Assembly: GCA_041745295.1 (NCBI GenBank) | Contig: JBGTJE010000043.1 | Coordinates: forward strand, 1-64,000 | Direction: 5' to 3' | Length of the DNA stretch: 64,000 nt | Source: JANMEB01 sp041745295 | Lineage (GTDB): Bacteria; Planctomycetota; Planctomycetia; Pirellulales; Pirellulaceae | Shown here: positions 42,412-52,800 of the stretch, piece by piece | Numbering within the stretch: the first letter of the stretch is position 1 | How the letters are laid out: every line of letters starts with the position of its first letter | Notes under the pieces: generated by a model | What the model was told of the DNA's origin: nothing | The model's database searches: none | Seen by the model: only the letters and a program-made list of their open reading frames with translations | Translations under genes and position numbers: made by a program

Positions 42412-45096
42412 TCAGTAATGGACGCGCATCACGGCAAAACCGGTTTGCGCCAGAATTTTTGGGATCCCGCGGATCATGTCGCGGTCGATCTGCTTGATCG
42501 CCTCGGGCAATTGATCCCAGGCCACGAGATGCTCGCTACGCAACGGATCCTCTGGCGAGGGTAATCCCGGTCGAACGCCCGCCAACAATTGTCCTTCCAT
42601 CCAAAGGTCGTGTTCGAACATCGCCAGCATTTCTAAATCGTCGCCGGGGAACTCCAGGGCGGACTCGTTGCTGCGCGAGGGGACCATCACGTAACTCGCC
42701 TTTTGCAGTTTTTTCGGGATGTTGCGGACGGTAACCCGGTTCGCCTCTTTGTGCTCTTCGGAAATTTCAGTATACGGACGGAGCAAGGGATGAGTTTTTT
42801 CTTGCTCGTTTTTTGCCGTTCCAAGTTTCCAGCCATCCCGCAACTTGCCTTGGCAAAACACATCGTGAGCTGCTTCGGCGAGCCGCTCGAGCAATTCACC
42901 CCTCAGTTCAATTTCTTGAACAATCGAAAGAAACTCTAAGCCGTTGACGTGCAGGTCGAGCTGGGCTTCTGACGGAAGGCAGGATCGCTCAAAACTAGAA
43001 CGCCCAGCCAGCGCGCTCATGGCGATGATCGATTCGATCGAGCGGGCGCCGTGATGATATTGGCTAATCCGCAAAAACGCACGCAGCACACCTGGATCGA
43101 TCGCCAGCCGACGCGCGCCGCGCTCATCGTTTATCAACCATTTCGCGTTGCGCTCGAAAATCGAACGCAACAAAATGGCGCGCCGAATAATGAAGTAAGG
43201 ATCGGTACTTTGGTCTGTGATATGTCGATTGGGGCCGAGCACGTTGAGAAAGCCCTTGAGGCGGCTGATGAAGTCCGGACCCTTGACCGCTTTGAAGCCT
43301 TCGTCGCCGAACGCCGCTCCGAAACTAGCCAGTTGATGGCTGGTTCCCCCGGCAAAAACAAAGATGCAAGAACCGATCGGGTGGGTGACCTGCCCTTCCT
43401 GAAAACTGCCGTCCTGCATCGGCGAAAGGAAAAGGCGCAACCAACCCAAGGGAGTTTTATCCAACGCCGTGTCGAACTCGTCCCAAAATACCAACGGCAA
43501 TTTCCCTTTGAGCGAAATGTCTCGCACTTGATGCAACGCACCCAACAGGTCATCGGGCCCGGTAAATTGAGACAAATTGAACGTTCGGACTTCGATCTGA
43601 CCCGGTCGCACGGAGCGCGCAACTTGTTCCACGCCGAATGATTTTCCCGAACCCGGCGGTCCAAATACCGCAATCGAAAGCGGGCGGGTCTGCGGCTGAC
43701 CGCAATACTCGCCGATCAAATTTTGAATGCTGTTGAGGGCTTCGATTTCGCGCCGGTCGACCGTTTGCAAAGCGCCGAATCTGCCGATGGGTACTCCGTT
43801 CAAGGCTCTCGTCAGTCCCCCGACAACAATTTGTTCCGCCAAAACGTCCAGCGATTGTCGCTGGCAGTCTTCGAGGATCGTCCAATATCCCTCGGATCCG
43901 CGGGTCGGCGGCGCCTCCAGCGGCCGGCGCAGCTTGTGCACAGGATCCTGAATTGGAGCTTCGGCAAGAATTTTGCGGTCGGTGGCCAGTTCGGCGGCGA
44001 CGACTTCGAGTGGAAACGCAAGCTGAACCGAGTCAGAGGGAGACGCATACGTACCAAAGCCCTCTCGAAAGAGCCGCCGCATCCCGGCAATTCCGCTTTG
44101 AATTCCTCGGGCTAGATCGGGAGTTTCGCGATCGATCAGTAGCTGTCGTACGATTCCCGCAGTCAGCGTTGTCGTATTGCCGATCATTTTTCCCGGACGA
44201 TCCCCTTCCCAACCTTCTTCCCCAACTTCCGGGTCGAAAAACAATCGTCCCGTTACGCGCGGCGTTATGGATTGCGAACTGCCATTATCAGAGTGTTGGC
44301 GCGAAAGCAGAAAGGCCCCCGTCGTGCCAAAGGAAACCACCGTGTGTGCGCAGCGGGACGTTCCGTTGACTCGTGGATTATACGTCAATTCCCAGAACAA
44401 ATCCTGTGCCGTCCGCTCCCAAGATAGTTGGTGGCTGATCTGGACTTCGCTGTCGCGCAGGTCCTCGACGGTCATCACCACAATCAGTCGTTCGGCGAAG
44501 TGCTGAAGCAGGTGCTCCCACAATGGCCCCTGAACAACAGGCTTGGCGATTTTGAGCACGACCCAAACTTGCGATTGCGGATTCATAATCGATGGCGGCC
44601 AGAGCGATGTCTGTTCGCGAATGCCAAGTGCGGCATCATCCAAGACTACGACATCGGATTTGGTCGACTCCTGTTTTGCTGGCGTACCGGGCTTGGCGGT
44701 CATTGGCGACGCGCATCGATCGAGACCCAAGAATTGCGAGATTCGCCAGACGAGCTTGGGCTTGCCGTTCGATAATCTTTCGCCCGATAGATGAGGCTCC
44801 CATAACGCGTAGGAATGATTGAATCGCGCATCACTTGGAGCGATCCCTTCGTCGGGGATCGACGAGACTCGCAGCGAAAAGTCGGCCCGCCCAGAGTTTC
44901 GCAATTCGTTGGTGACGGATCCAACGAGATCGGCCAAGAGCGCCATTCCACCGCGTTGTCGGCAGGCGCGGCTGGCAGCGTCTGGGGACCATGTCTTGCC
45001 GCTCCCCGGGGTTCGTTGAATATGAGCCAAATTCCAATCGATCGTCACGTCTCCCGCGACGTCGACAATTCCGACGTGACCGGTCTGCTGATTCAT
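42412..45096 (-). CDS. AAA+ ATPase with two tandem C-terminal RyR repeats
   Basis: An 894-aa cytoplasmic protein. Residues about 1-350 look like a decayed sugar-kinase (PfkB/ribokinase) fold: VDVAGDVTIDWNLA at the start, VLDDAALGIRE, and GNTTTLTAGIVRQLL near 306-320. An AAA+ module follows, with Walker A FGPPGSGKS (478-486), Walker B LVFWDEFD (535-542), FVFAGGTS as sensor 1 (579-586) and an Arg-rich RLKGF. The C-terminus has two RyR repeats: about 735-806 (AHDVFCQGKLRDGWKLG ... HPLLRPYTEISEEHKEANR ... NIPKKLQKASYVMVPS) and about 819-893 (FEHDLWMEGQLLAGV ... LVAWDQLPEAIKQIDRDMIRGIPKILAQTGFAV). RyR repeats come from ryanodine receptors; in bacteria their ligand is unproven, though nucleotide-derived signals have been proposed. 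It diverges from the TIR gene across about 295 bp. Confidence 0.8.
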   Translation of the reverse strand: MNQQTGHVGIVDVAGDVTIDWNLAHIQRTPGSGKTWSPDAASRACRQRGGMALLADLVGSVTNELRNSGRADFSLRVSSIPDEGIAPSDARFNHSYALWEPHLSGERLSNGKPKLVWRISQFLGLDRCASPMTAKPGTPAKQESTKSDVVVLDDAALGIREQTSLWPPSIMNPQSQVWVVLKIAKPVVQGPLWEHLLQHFAERLIVVMTVEDLRDSEVQISHQLSWERTAQDLFWELTYNPRVNGTSRCAHTVVSFGTTGAFLLSRQHSDNGSSQSITPRVTGRLFFDPEVGEEGWEGDRPGKMIGNTTTLTAGIVRQLLIDRETPDLARGIQSGIAGMRRLFREGFGTYASPSDSVQLAFPLEVVAAELATDRKILAEAPIQDPVHKLRRPLEAPPTRGSEGYWTILEDCQRQSLDVLAEQIVVGGLTRALNGVPIGRFGALQTVDRREIEALNSIQNLIGEYCGQPQTRPLSIAVFGPPGSGKSFGVEQVARSVRPGQIEVRTFNLSQFTGPDDLLGALHQVRDISLKGKLPLVFWDEFDTALDKTPLGWLRLFLSPMQDGSFQEGQVTHPIGSCIFVFAGGTSHQLASFGAAFGDEGFKAVKGPDFISRLKGFLNVLGPNRHITDQSTDPYFIIRRAILLRSIFERNAKWLINDERGARRLAIDPGVLRAFLRISQYHHGARSIESIIAMSALAGRSSFERSCLPSEAQLDLHVNGLEFLSIVQEIELRGELLERLAEAAHDVFCQGKLRDGWKLGTAKNEQEKTHPLLRPYTEISEEHKEANRVTVRNIPKKLQKASYVMVPSRSNESALEFPGDDLEMLAMFEHDLWMEGQLLAGVRPGLPSPEDPLRSEHLVAWDQLPEAIKQIDRDMIRGIPKILAQTGFAVMRVHY

Positions 45097-45391
45097 GGAA
45101 CACTTGCTCCGCGGCGCGGGCGGTGAAATTGAATTGCCGACGATTCAACGTCTTGAATCGCTCCCGCCAGCCTATCACAGTTGCGGACAACATTAAAGAA
45201 ACGCCATCTATTTCCCGCCAGATCCATCGCAAGAGCAAAGTCTTAGGTGGGGGTGTCGCATGTCTTTGGTTCTGTACGGCGGCCAGTCTCGAACTGACGC
45301 GCTGGTAGTGCTCCGCTGGCGCATGAATTAACATCTGGAGGGGGAAGACTCCTAAAAGCCATCAGTGCACCATTTGGCGGAGCACCATTCG
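45097..45391. promoter_or_regulatory. Shared divergent upstream region of the RyR-ATPase and TIR genes
   Basis: This 295-bp gap must contain both promoters. I find no strong -35/-10 pair in either direction. A 9-bp inverted repeat, GTGCTCCGC (45308-45316) and GCGGAGCAC (45377-45385), would in the TIR-gene transcript pair with and hide the Shine-Dalgarno GGAG (45379-45382) located 9 nt before ATG 45392. No gene is visible. Confidence 0.45.
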
Positions 45392-48300
45392 ATGCCAATA
45401 TTGGTAACGTGCAAATGCGGTAAGAAATTTCGCGCGGATGAAAAGCACGTGGGCAAACAAAAGCCGTGTCCCAAGTGCGGCCAACCGCTTGACATCGCCG
45501 GGCCGCATGTCTCGGCCTACGACGTGTTCGTCAGCTATTCAAGCAAGGACAAGACGACGTGCGATGCACTCGTCGCTACGTTTGAACGCAAGGGAATGCG
45601 TTGCTGGATCGCACCGCGCGATATCTTGCCTGGAATGAACTGGGGCGAAGCGATTATCGGAGGGATCGAACAGAGTCGGGTGATGGCGCTAGTCTTCTCG
45701 GCCCACTCCAACGAATCGCCGCAAGTCAAGCGCGAAGTGGAACGGGCAGTCAGCAAAGGAATTCCGGTCATTCCTTTGCGAATCGAGGACGTCAAACTCT
45801 CGCGGGCGATGGAGTATTTTATTAGCTCGCAGCACTGGTTGGACGCGCTGACGCCGCCGCTCGAAAATCATTTGGAGGAATTGGCCCGCAAAGTGACACG
45901 GTTGCTATCCGACGATGGTTCGTCCGCAGCGGGGCCGGGTCGGAGCGGGTCCGAATCGATTCCCAAGGCGATCCAAGTCAGCGAATGGACAGCTCCCGCA
46001 CCGGATCCGTTTTCGCTGGAACCTCTATCCTCCGGTCCAATGTGGCCTGCGTCTCCCACGGTGAACGACCCGTCGCCGCTCGGACCGAATTATCTCCTCA
46101 GGCGTGAAGCTCGGCGGGGATCTTGGTGGTCGCATGTCCCACTGCACCTACGCTGGATCGCGATCGGCATTATCGCAATCGGCTTGATGCTGTGGACCGG
46201 AATGAGTCTCTTCAAGTCTGGCACTGCCGTTGTTCGGGTGCAAATCAAAGACCCTGACGTGCAGGTCGTATTCCAAGGACAGACGCTAAATAACCAAAGT
46301 GTTGCCCAAGATTTGGAACTCAAGCCAGGAGAGTACACGTTCAAAATATCGTATGGGTCTTTGGAGTTTGTGACGGATGCGTTCAAGTTGAAAGCCGGTG
46401 AAAACGCGGCCGTCGTCGTGGAATTGGGCGATAGGACGTTGACGGCAAAAATCGGGAAATTGGAGATCGGTCAGTGGCCGGTCGCGGCGAAAGTGCGCGC
46501 AGTTACGACGCCAAATCAACCAACAGTGGCAGCGGCTAAGTCGACTAACGAGATGACTCCCGATATCAAGCCGACGTCAGTGCCTTCGACAGTCCAATTG
46601 GTAGACGGGGTTTGGACATGGTCAGATCCCATCTGGATTGGCCCTACCATTGACACGGCTGACGCCGTTGAAGCAACCGCTGCTCTCTCTTCGGACGAGC
46701 TTACGATTTTTTTCACGCGCCAGGAACCGGGACGAGCCGCCGACATCTGGACCGCAAGCAGGCTCACGAGGGACGCGCCATTCGGAGCGGCAATAAAGCT
46801 GCGGAACATCAACACCAACGCCAGTAATGAAGGGGCGCCAGCGATAACCGCCGACGGGTTGACGCTATTTTTTGACTCCCAACGTCCGGGTGGAGAGGGA
46901 GTATGGGACGTGTGGAGCGCCCGGCGTGCTTCCGTCAATGCGCCATTTGATGCGCCTGAAAACCTTGGCAAGCCTGTCAACACCGCCGCGAGCGAAGGTG
47001 TTCCCACACTCACCGGCGACGGATTGGATCTCGTCTTCCATTCCAGTCGCCCAGGAGGAAACCCGCCCTTTTCGATCTGGATGAGTACGCGCCCGAGAAT
47101 GGATGCCACGTTCTCCGACCCAGTCATGCTCGGCCCAAACATCAACACCCCGGGCAGGGATTATGATCCGGCAATTTCTAGCGATGGACGTGCGTTGGTC
47201 TTTGTCTCGGATCGGTCCGGTGGCGTCGGCGGCGACGACTTGTGGATGTCGATTCGGGTCTCACGCGATGCAGCATTCGGACCTGCAGTAAATCTCGGAC
47301 CGAAGATCAACACGGCGGCGAATGAATATAAGCCATCGCTTTCCAGCGATGGTCGCACGCTCTATTTCGGCTCCCCGCGCGGAGGAGAGGGGGAACTGTG
47401 GTACGCGAAAAGCCAGTTGCCGTCCTCCGAAAACACGGGTGCAGTCGTAGCAAAAGGCGACCCTCCCTTGTCGGCGAAGGAAGAAACCCCGGCGTCCGAC
47501 TTGGCGGCGATGCAAGGTGTGTGGCACGCCGTTACGGAAGAATATCAAGGCGCAGCGATCTCCCCAGCGGAATCCCTCGCCATGAACAAGACCCTTACGG
47601 TTAAGGACAATAGCTTGGTAATTGAACGGTCATTCCCGGATGGCAATCGGAAAAAACTAAATGGAATCATACAACTATTGCCGGATACCTCACCGAAGCA
47701 GTTCAACTGGTCAGGAACTGACTTCGACGGTAACGCGCTTGAGTTATTAGGAATGTACGAATTAGATCCCGACACATTTCGGATTGTCTACACCTGGCGA
47801 GGCAAAGGGTCCCGCACCCCACGCCCGACGAAGTTCGCGAGCGCCGGCGACGGCGGTGGCTCGATCGTCAATACGTTCAGAGCTATGGACCCAGCATCCA
47901 AGACAGCGTCGACCGAGCTTTTCAACGGCAGCGACCTGACTGGCTGGACACCGGTCGCAAGCGCCGGCGGATGGAGCGCGGAAAACGGCATCCTCGCGTC
48001 TTCACCCGGCGATGGTTGGTTGGCCTCCGACCGCGATTACGGCGACTTTGAGCTGGAACTCGAGTATAAGATCCCGCCCAACGGCAATACGGGAGTCTTC
48101 CTGCGAGCGCCGCCCAGCGGCGATCCCAGCGGTGCCGGATTGCTGGAGGTTCAGGCCATCGACGACAAGGCCGCACCATTTCAAAACGAACCCGATTTCA
48201 AACGCACGGGCGCAGTCTGGGGGTTGTTCGGCGGGAAACCTCGCGCCGATGCCCCAACCGGCAAATGGAACAAGTTAACGATTCGAGCCGTGGGGCCGCG

Positions 48301-49831
48301 AATCACCGTCGTGGTAAATGACACCAAAGTGACGGAGGGAAATCTCGCGGACGAACCTGATGCAGCGCTGAAACCGAATATGAAACTGCCAACGGGCCGC
48401 ATCGGCTTGCAACGACGTGCCGCAACCGGCGCCGAGTTCCGAAACATTCGCATACGGGAAATTCAACCTGCACCCACAAACGCTGACTCATCAGGCACCG
48501 ACAAATCGGCCCCTTCGAAATCTAACTCCGACGGCACGACGAATTCCACCACTCCGCCTCATGAACCAAATAATCGGATCACGTCAAAATCGACTTGGTC
48601 GGCTCCCACCAATCTTGGTCCCGAAGTCAACAGCGGATTTGCTGATTCCCAACCGGCCATTTCGGCGGATGGATTGACGTTGGTATTCGTGTCGTGGAGA
48701 AACGGAGGAAAAGGTAGTGCGGACTTATGGATGAGTGAACGCACGTCGCGGAATGAACCGTTCGTTGCGGCAGTCAACCTGCAATCCGTGAACACGGGCA
48801 AAGACGAGACGCAACCAAGGTTGTCATCCGACCGTCTCAAATTGGCCTACTCGATCGGCGATCAATTGTGGTATTCGGAACGGCCTTCACTCAAAGATCC
48901 ATTTCCCAAACCGCGACAAGTCACCGCTGGGAGTTCGCCGAATGTCCGTGACCATACGACCACTGGTGACGGCCTGGCGCGCTTTACGTCACTTAAACTC
49001 GAGAGACCGCACGCGCAGGGCGAGGTGCCAATCGATCTCTGCTTGTCAATCCGAGATTCGGTCGACGGCGTGTTTGGTTCCGAGACTCCGCTCGGAAGCG
49101 ATGTGAATGGCCCCGCCATAGATCAAGGCCCGAGCGTCACGGCCGATGGCCAGATTCTGGTCTTTCAATCCAATCGTCAGGGAGGAATCCGGGGCGAGAG
49201 TGCGTACGACCTCTGGATGACGTTGCGAAAGACAACGGACGTCGATCGACGCGCGGCGGAATGGGTGCAGAGTGTCAAAGGTTTTGTCGACATCCAGATA
49301 GTAGGGCAAGCCTCGGTCCGCAGAATTGGCGCCGACCGACCGCTTCCGACCGAAGAGTTTCGTGTTCTGACCGTCAACTTGTATCTCAACTCCAATGCTG
49401 ACGACGCCGGCATTATCAATCTCAAGGGACTCTCGGCAATCAAGAACTTGTATATTCATGGTTCGGCAAAAATCACCCGCACTGGTCTCATCAACGCCGG
49501 CCTGGCCGAGATGCAGACGTTGGAAGATCTTGGTCCAATGGGATTCCTCGTCGACATAAAAATCCTCGAGGAAGTCGGAAAACTGACGAACCTGCGGACT
49601 TTAACGCTGGATGGCTCTGGTAATCTCGAGAACACGCTTCAACACATCAGCGGACTGAAAAAACTAGAGACGCTCAGTCTGACTGGAACATCGATTACCG
49701 ATGCTGGACTGGAACTTCTGCACGGATTGAAAAACCTGAAAGTGGTGAGATTGGTTAACGCCAACAACGTGACGGCGGATGGCGTGAGCAAACTGCGCAG
49801 CGCGCTGCCGAATTGCAAAGTCGAGCAATGA
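45392..49831 (+). CDS. Zinc-ribbon TIR membrane receptor-like protein with PD40, DUF1080 and LRR domains
   Basis: A 1479-aa protein. Order: zinc ribbon CKCGKKF...CPKCGQPL (7-32); TIR domain (about 42-155) with YDVFVSYSSKD, CWIAPRDILPG, WGEAI and SPQVKREVERA, whose Glu115 or Glu117 is the likely NADase glutamate; linker; one membrane segment (about 252-274, RWIAIGIIAIGLMLWTGM); PEGA-like strand domain (278-345); PD40 propeller blades (about 420-675); TIGR03067-type domain (about 702-835); DUF1080 laminin/glucanase-like domain (842-1025, LFNGSDLTGW, GNTGVFLR); more PD40 blades (1068-1280); leucine-rich repeats (about 1340-1479). TIR should be cytoplasmic and the rest exported. GGAG 9 nt upstream supports ATG 45392 over GTG 45365. 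The next gene starts 20 nt downstream. Confidence 0.88.
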   Translation: MPILVTCKCGKKFRADEKHVGKQKPCPKCGQPLDIAGPHVSAYDVFVSYSSKDKTTCDALVATFERKGMRCWIAPRDILPGMNWGEAIIGGIEQSRVMALVFSAHSNESPQVKREVERAVSKGIPVIPLRIEDVKLSRAMEYFISSQHWLDALTPPLENHLEELARKVTRLLSDDGSSAAGPGRSGSESIPKAIQVSEWTAPAPDPFSLEPLSSGPMWPASPTVNDPSPLGPNYLLRREARRGSWWSHVPLHLRWIAIGIIAIGLMLWTGMSLFKSGTAVVRVQIKDPDVQVVFQGQTLNNQSVAQDLELKPGEYTFKISYGSLEFVTDAFKLKAGENAAVVVELGDRTLTAKIGKLEIGQWPVAAKVRAVTTPNQPTVAAAKSTNEMTPDIKPTSVPSTVQLVDGVWTWSDPIWIGPTIDTADAVEATAALSSDELTIFFTRQEPGRAADIWTASRLTRDAPFGAAIKLRNINTNASNEGAPAITADGLTLFFDSQRPGGEGVWDVWSARRASVNAPFDAPENLGKPVNTAASEGVPTLTGDGLDLVFHSSRPGGNPPFSIWMSTRPRMDATFSDPVMLGPNINTPGRDYDPAISSDGRALVFVSDRSGGVGGDDLWMSIRVSRDAAFGPAVNLGPKINTAANEYKPSLSSDGRTLYFGSPRGGEGELWYAKSQLPSSENTGAVVAKGDPPLSAKEETPASDLAAMQGVWHAVTEEYQGAAISPAESLAMNKTLTVKDNSLVIERSFPDGNRKKLNGIIQLLPDTSPKQFNWSGTDFDGNALELLGMYELDPDTFRIVYTWRGKGSRTPRPTKFASAGDGGGSIVNTFRAMDPASKTASTELFNGSDLTGWTPVASAGGWSAENGILASSPGDGWLASDRDYGDFELELEYKIPPNGNTGVFLRAPPSGDPSGAGLLEVQAIDDKAAPFQNEPDFKRTGAVWGLFGGKPRADAPTGKWNKLTIRAVGPRITVVVNDTKVTEGNLADEPDAALKPNMKLPTGRIGLQRRAATGAEFRNIRIREIQPAPTNADSSGTDKSAPSKSNSDGTTNSTTPPHEPNNRITSKSTWSAPTNLGPEVNSGFADSQPAISADGLTLVFVSWRNGGKGSADLWMSERTSRNEPFVAAVNLQSVNTGKDETQPRLSSDRLKLAYSIGDQLWYSERPSLKDPFPKPRQVTAGSSPNVRDHTTTGDGLARFTSLKLERPHAQGEVPIDLCLSIRDSVDGVFGSETPLGSDVNGPAIDQGPSVTADGQILVFQSNRQGGIRGESAYDLWMTLRKTTDVDRRAAEWVQSVKGFVDIQIVGQASVRRIGADRPLPTEEFRVLTVNLYLNSNADDAGIINLKGLSAIKNLYIHGSAKITRTGLINAGLAEMQTLEDLGPMGFLVDIKILEEVGKLTNLRTLTLDGSGNLENTLQHISGLKKLETLSLTGTSITDAGLELLHGLKNLKVVRLVNANNVTADGVSKLRSALPNCKVEQ

Positions 49832-49850
49832 ACGCCCCCGAAGGATTCTC

Positions 49851-52800
49851 ATGACCAAGACGTGGCGTTCGGCGTTACTGATCTGTGTGATGATCTCGCA
49901 CTTAGTCGGCATGGAGTTCGCCCATGCCGCGATGGGCCGGGCACAAGAATCCAAACCGAGCCCAGTTGCCGGGCGTTTTGGAACGGGCTGGAACGCGAAA
50001 GACGGCGGTATCTATCACGCCACAGAAAAGCGTTGGGCCAGCCCGCCTCTGACCGTCGAAGCTTGGGTTAAGGCAGATGATGCCGGCCAAGAACACGTGA
50101 TCGTCTCCAACGGTTTGCAAATGTCGGGGGATCACTGGGAACTGGCGACTCGGCGCGATAGCGGTCGATTGTTTGCGCACTTTCAAGGAATCCAGCCGGC
50201 CAGCATTGAAACGCAATGTTGTTTGACCGATGGCCACTGGCATTATGTGGCTATGAGCTGGAGCGCGAACCGTATCAAGATATTTGTTGACGACGATCTT
50301 GCAGCGAACGTGGAAACAAGAGCGATCGATCGGCCGGTGCATCCGGGGGAATTGTCGCTTGGGATGCGGGCTGACGAAAAACGATTGACAAAATTGCTGT
50401 TGGACGACGTGCGAATCTCTAATGGTGCCCGGGACATTGTCGCAGCCCCCGAGTTACCGTTAACCCAAGACGACGCAACGATGCAGTTGTGGAATTTCGA
50501 AGCCTCCGCCGAAGAGTATCTCGCGCGGTGGACTCCAGGGGGCGAAACCAATCAACGCAACCTCCCTTACCCGCAGCGGATCGCCGAATTTGAATACGAA
50601 GGCGAAGAAGATTGGGTCGACGGGCGCTGGCAGCAAACTGACTTGGGCCCGTTTCTTTCGCATTCGTTTCTGGTGCCGGGGCACGAGATGGGGGCCAAGC
50701 TGACGGCGATCTTTTTGCCGAACCAGATCGCCGCGGTTTTCGACAGCCGGGCTTGCGCGGTGACCGCGTTGGTTGCCAAATCCGAGGTCCGAATAAACCC
50801 GTCGCGATTTGGGTTACTGCAGAAACCGACTTTGAAGGGGGACATCATCAGCCATGTTCCTCCGCGAAAGGGCTGGATGTGGGCCGGCAGCAATGCACAA
50901 TGGCAACCGTTTGCCAACGACGAACTCGATTACCGCGGTCTGACCCTCAGCGGATCAAACGTGACGCTCGAATACTCTGTCGGAGGTTGCGGCGTTCAGG
51001 AGTTCAACACGTGCGCCACCGTTGGCGATCAATGCGTCGTCGTTCGCAAGTTGAAACTGAATGCAGTTTCACATCCGATGTTAATGACGCTTTCCGAATC
51101 CAAGTCCGCTCCGCAACTAGTTTCCGATCATAAAATTTCAGTAGGTGAACCGGGCGCGGGCTATTTTTGGATTCTCAGCGGCAACTCATCGCCGAATGCC
51201 ACGCTGACGATTCGCGAATCGGACATAGGGCTGGTCCTAAATCCTTCCGAGCGACCGACGGAGTGCGAATTACTGCTAGTGCCGTGGATCGCAGATGATT
51301 CTGGCGCGCGCTCGTTTGATCGAACGTTGCCTAAGGACTTGCCGAATTGGGATGATTTGCAGAAACCCGGCAATTTGCGGTGGGGCCAACCGCTGACGAC
51401 GCGTGGCAAGCTGGCGGAGGACGACGGGCATTCGGCCTATCTGTTGGACGAATTGTCGCTCCCGTTTGATAACCCGTTTCACGCATTGTTCTTTATTTCG
51501 GGGCTGGATTTTTTTCCCAACGGCGACGCGGCGCTTTGCACGGCGCACGGCGACGTTTGGATTGTCACGGGAATCGACGACTCGTTGGAGAACATTCGCT
51601 GGCAACGGTTTGCAACGGGTTTGTATCAACCGCTTGGGATCAAGATCGTCGACGGCCAAGTGATCGTGTTGGGGCGCGATCAGTTGACGCGGCTGGAAGA
51701 TCTCAACGATGACGGCGAAGCGGATGTCTACGGTGCGTTTTGCCACGATTTGAGTACGCAAGGCCAGGATCACGCATACGCAATGCGGCTCGAATCGGAT
51801 TCGCACGGCAATTTATATTTCCTTAAGTCCAGCGAGGGACCGCCGCACGGCTGCTCATTGCTCAGACTCACGAAGGGGAGCGAGCGACTGGAAGTGGTCG
51901 CCACGGGGTTTCGACATCCGTATGGCCTAGGGATCGGGCCGAATGACGAGGTCACGGTTGCCGACAACGAAGGGAACTGGATTCCGTCATCTAAGATCGA
52001 CTTGATTCAGCCCGGCGGATTTTATGGATACTTTGAGCATGGCAATTCTGACGCTAAAGATCGGCAACCCTTGCGGCCGCTTTGTTTTATTCCCAAGTTC
52101 GTCGATAACTCCTGCGGCGGACAGCCATGGGTGACGAGTGATCGTTGGGGCGGATACCACGTGGGACAAATGTTGCATTTGTCTTGGGGCCGCTGCACTC
52201 TGCACGCTGTCTTGCGGCAGCAGGTTGATTCGATGTGGCAGGCGGCGACGGTCAAGTTTCCCGACATCGTATTTCGTTCGGGAAGCGGGACCGCGAAATT
52301 TAGTCCGCTCGATGGCCAGCTGTATGTGGTCGGGTTGGACGGTTGGCAAACCGGCGCGGTTCAAGACGGCTGTTTTCAGCGAGTGCGGTACAGCGGACAC
52401 CCCGTCGCGATGCCAGCCGAGTTCGACGTGTTCGCCAACGGCATTAGCCTCGGCTACGCGACAGAGCTTGATTCCGCTCGCGATCCCGAGCCGCGAGATT
52501 TTGAGATCGAGCATTGGAACTATTTGTGGTCGGAAACGTATGGTTCTTTTCACTATCGGCCGTCGCAGCCGGACGCGATCGGGCACGATCGGTTGCCGGT
52601 GAGTCGGGTGATTCGGCTGGACCCGCGGACGGTTTTCTTGGAAGTCCCTGGATTGCGGCCGGTTGACCAAATTCAGGTCTCGGCAAAAGTGCGCTTGTCG
52701 AACGGCCAACTCGCTGAGCACGATATTCTGGGCACGATCAACGCGCTGCCGGCCGCCTTTCCGATCAGTATGGCATCGGAGCAATCCGATCCCTTAGCCC

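Noticed and set aside
42412..49831. Calling the TIR/RyR pair a proven defence island
   Set aside because: No restriction-modification, CBASS, Thoeris, toxin-antitoxin or CRISPR genes are nearby; only domain content suggests a link to immunity.
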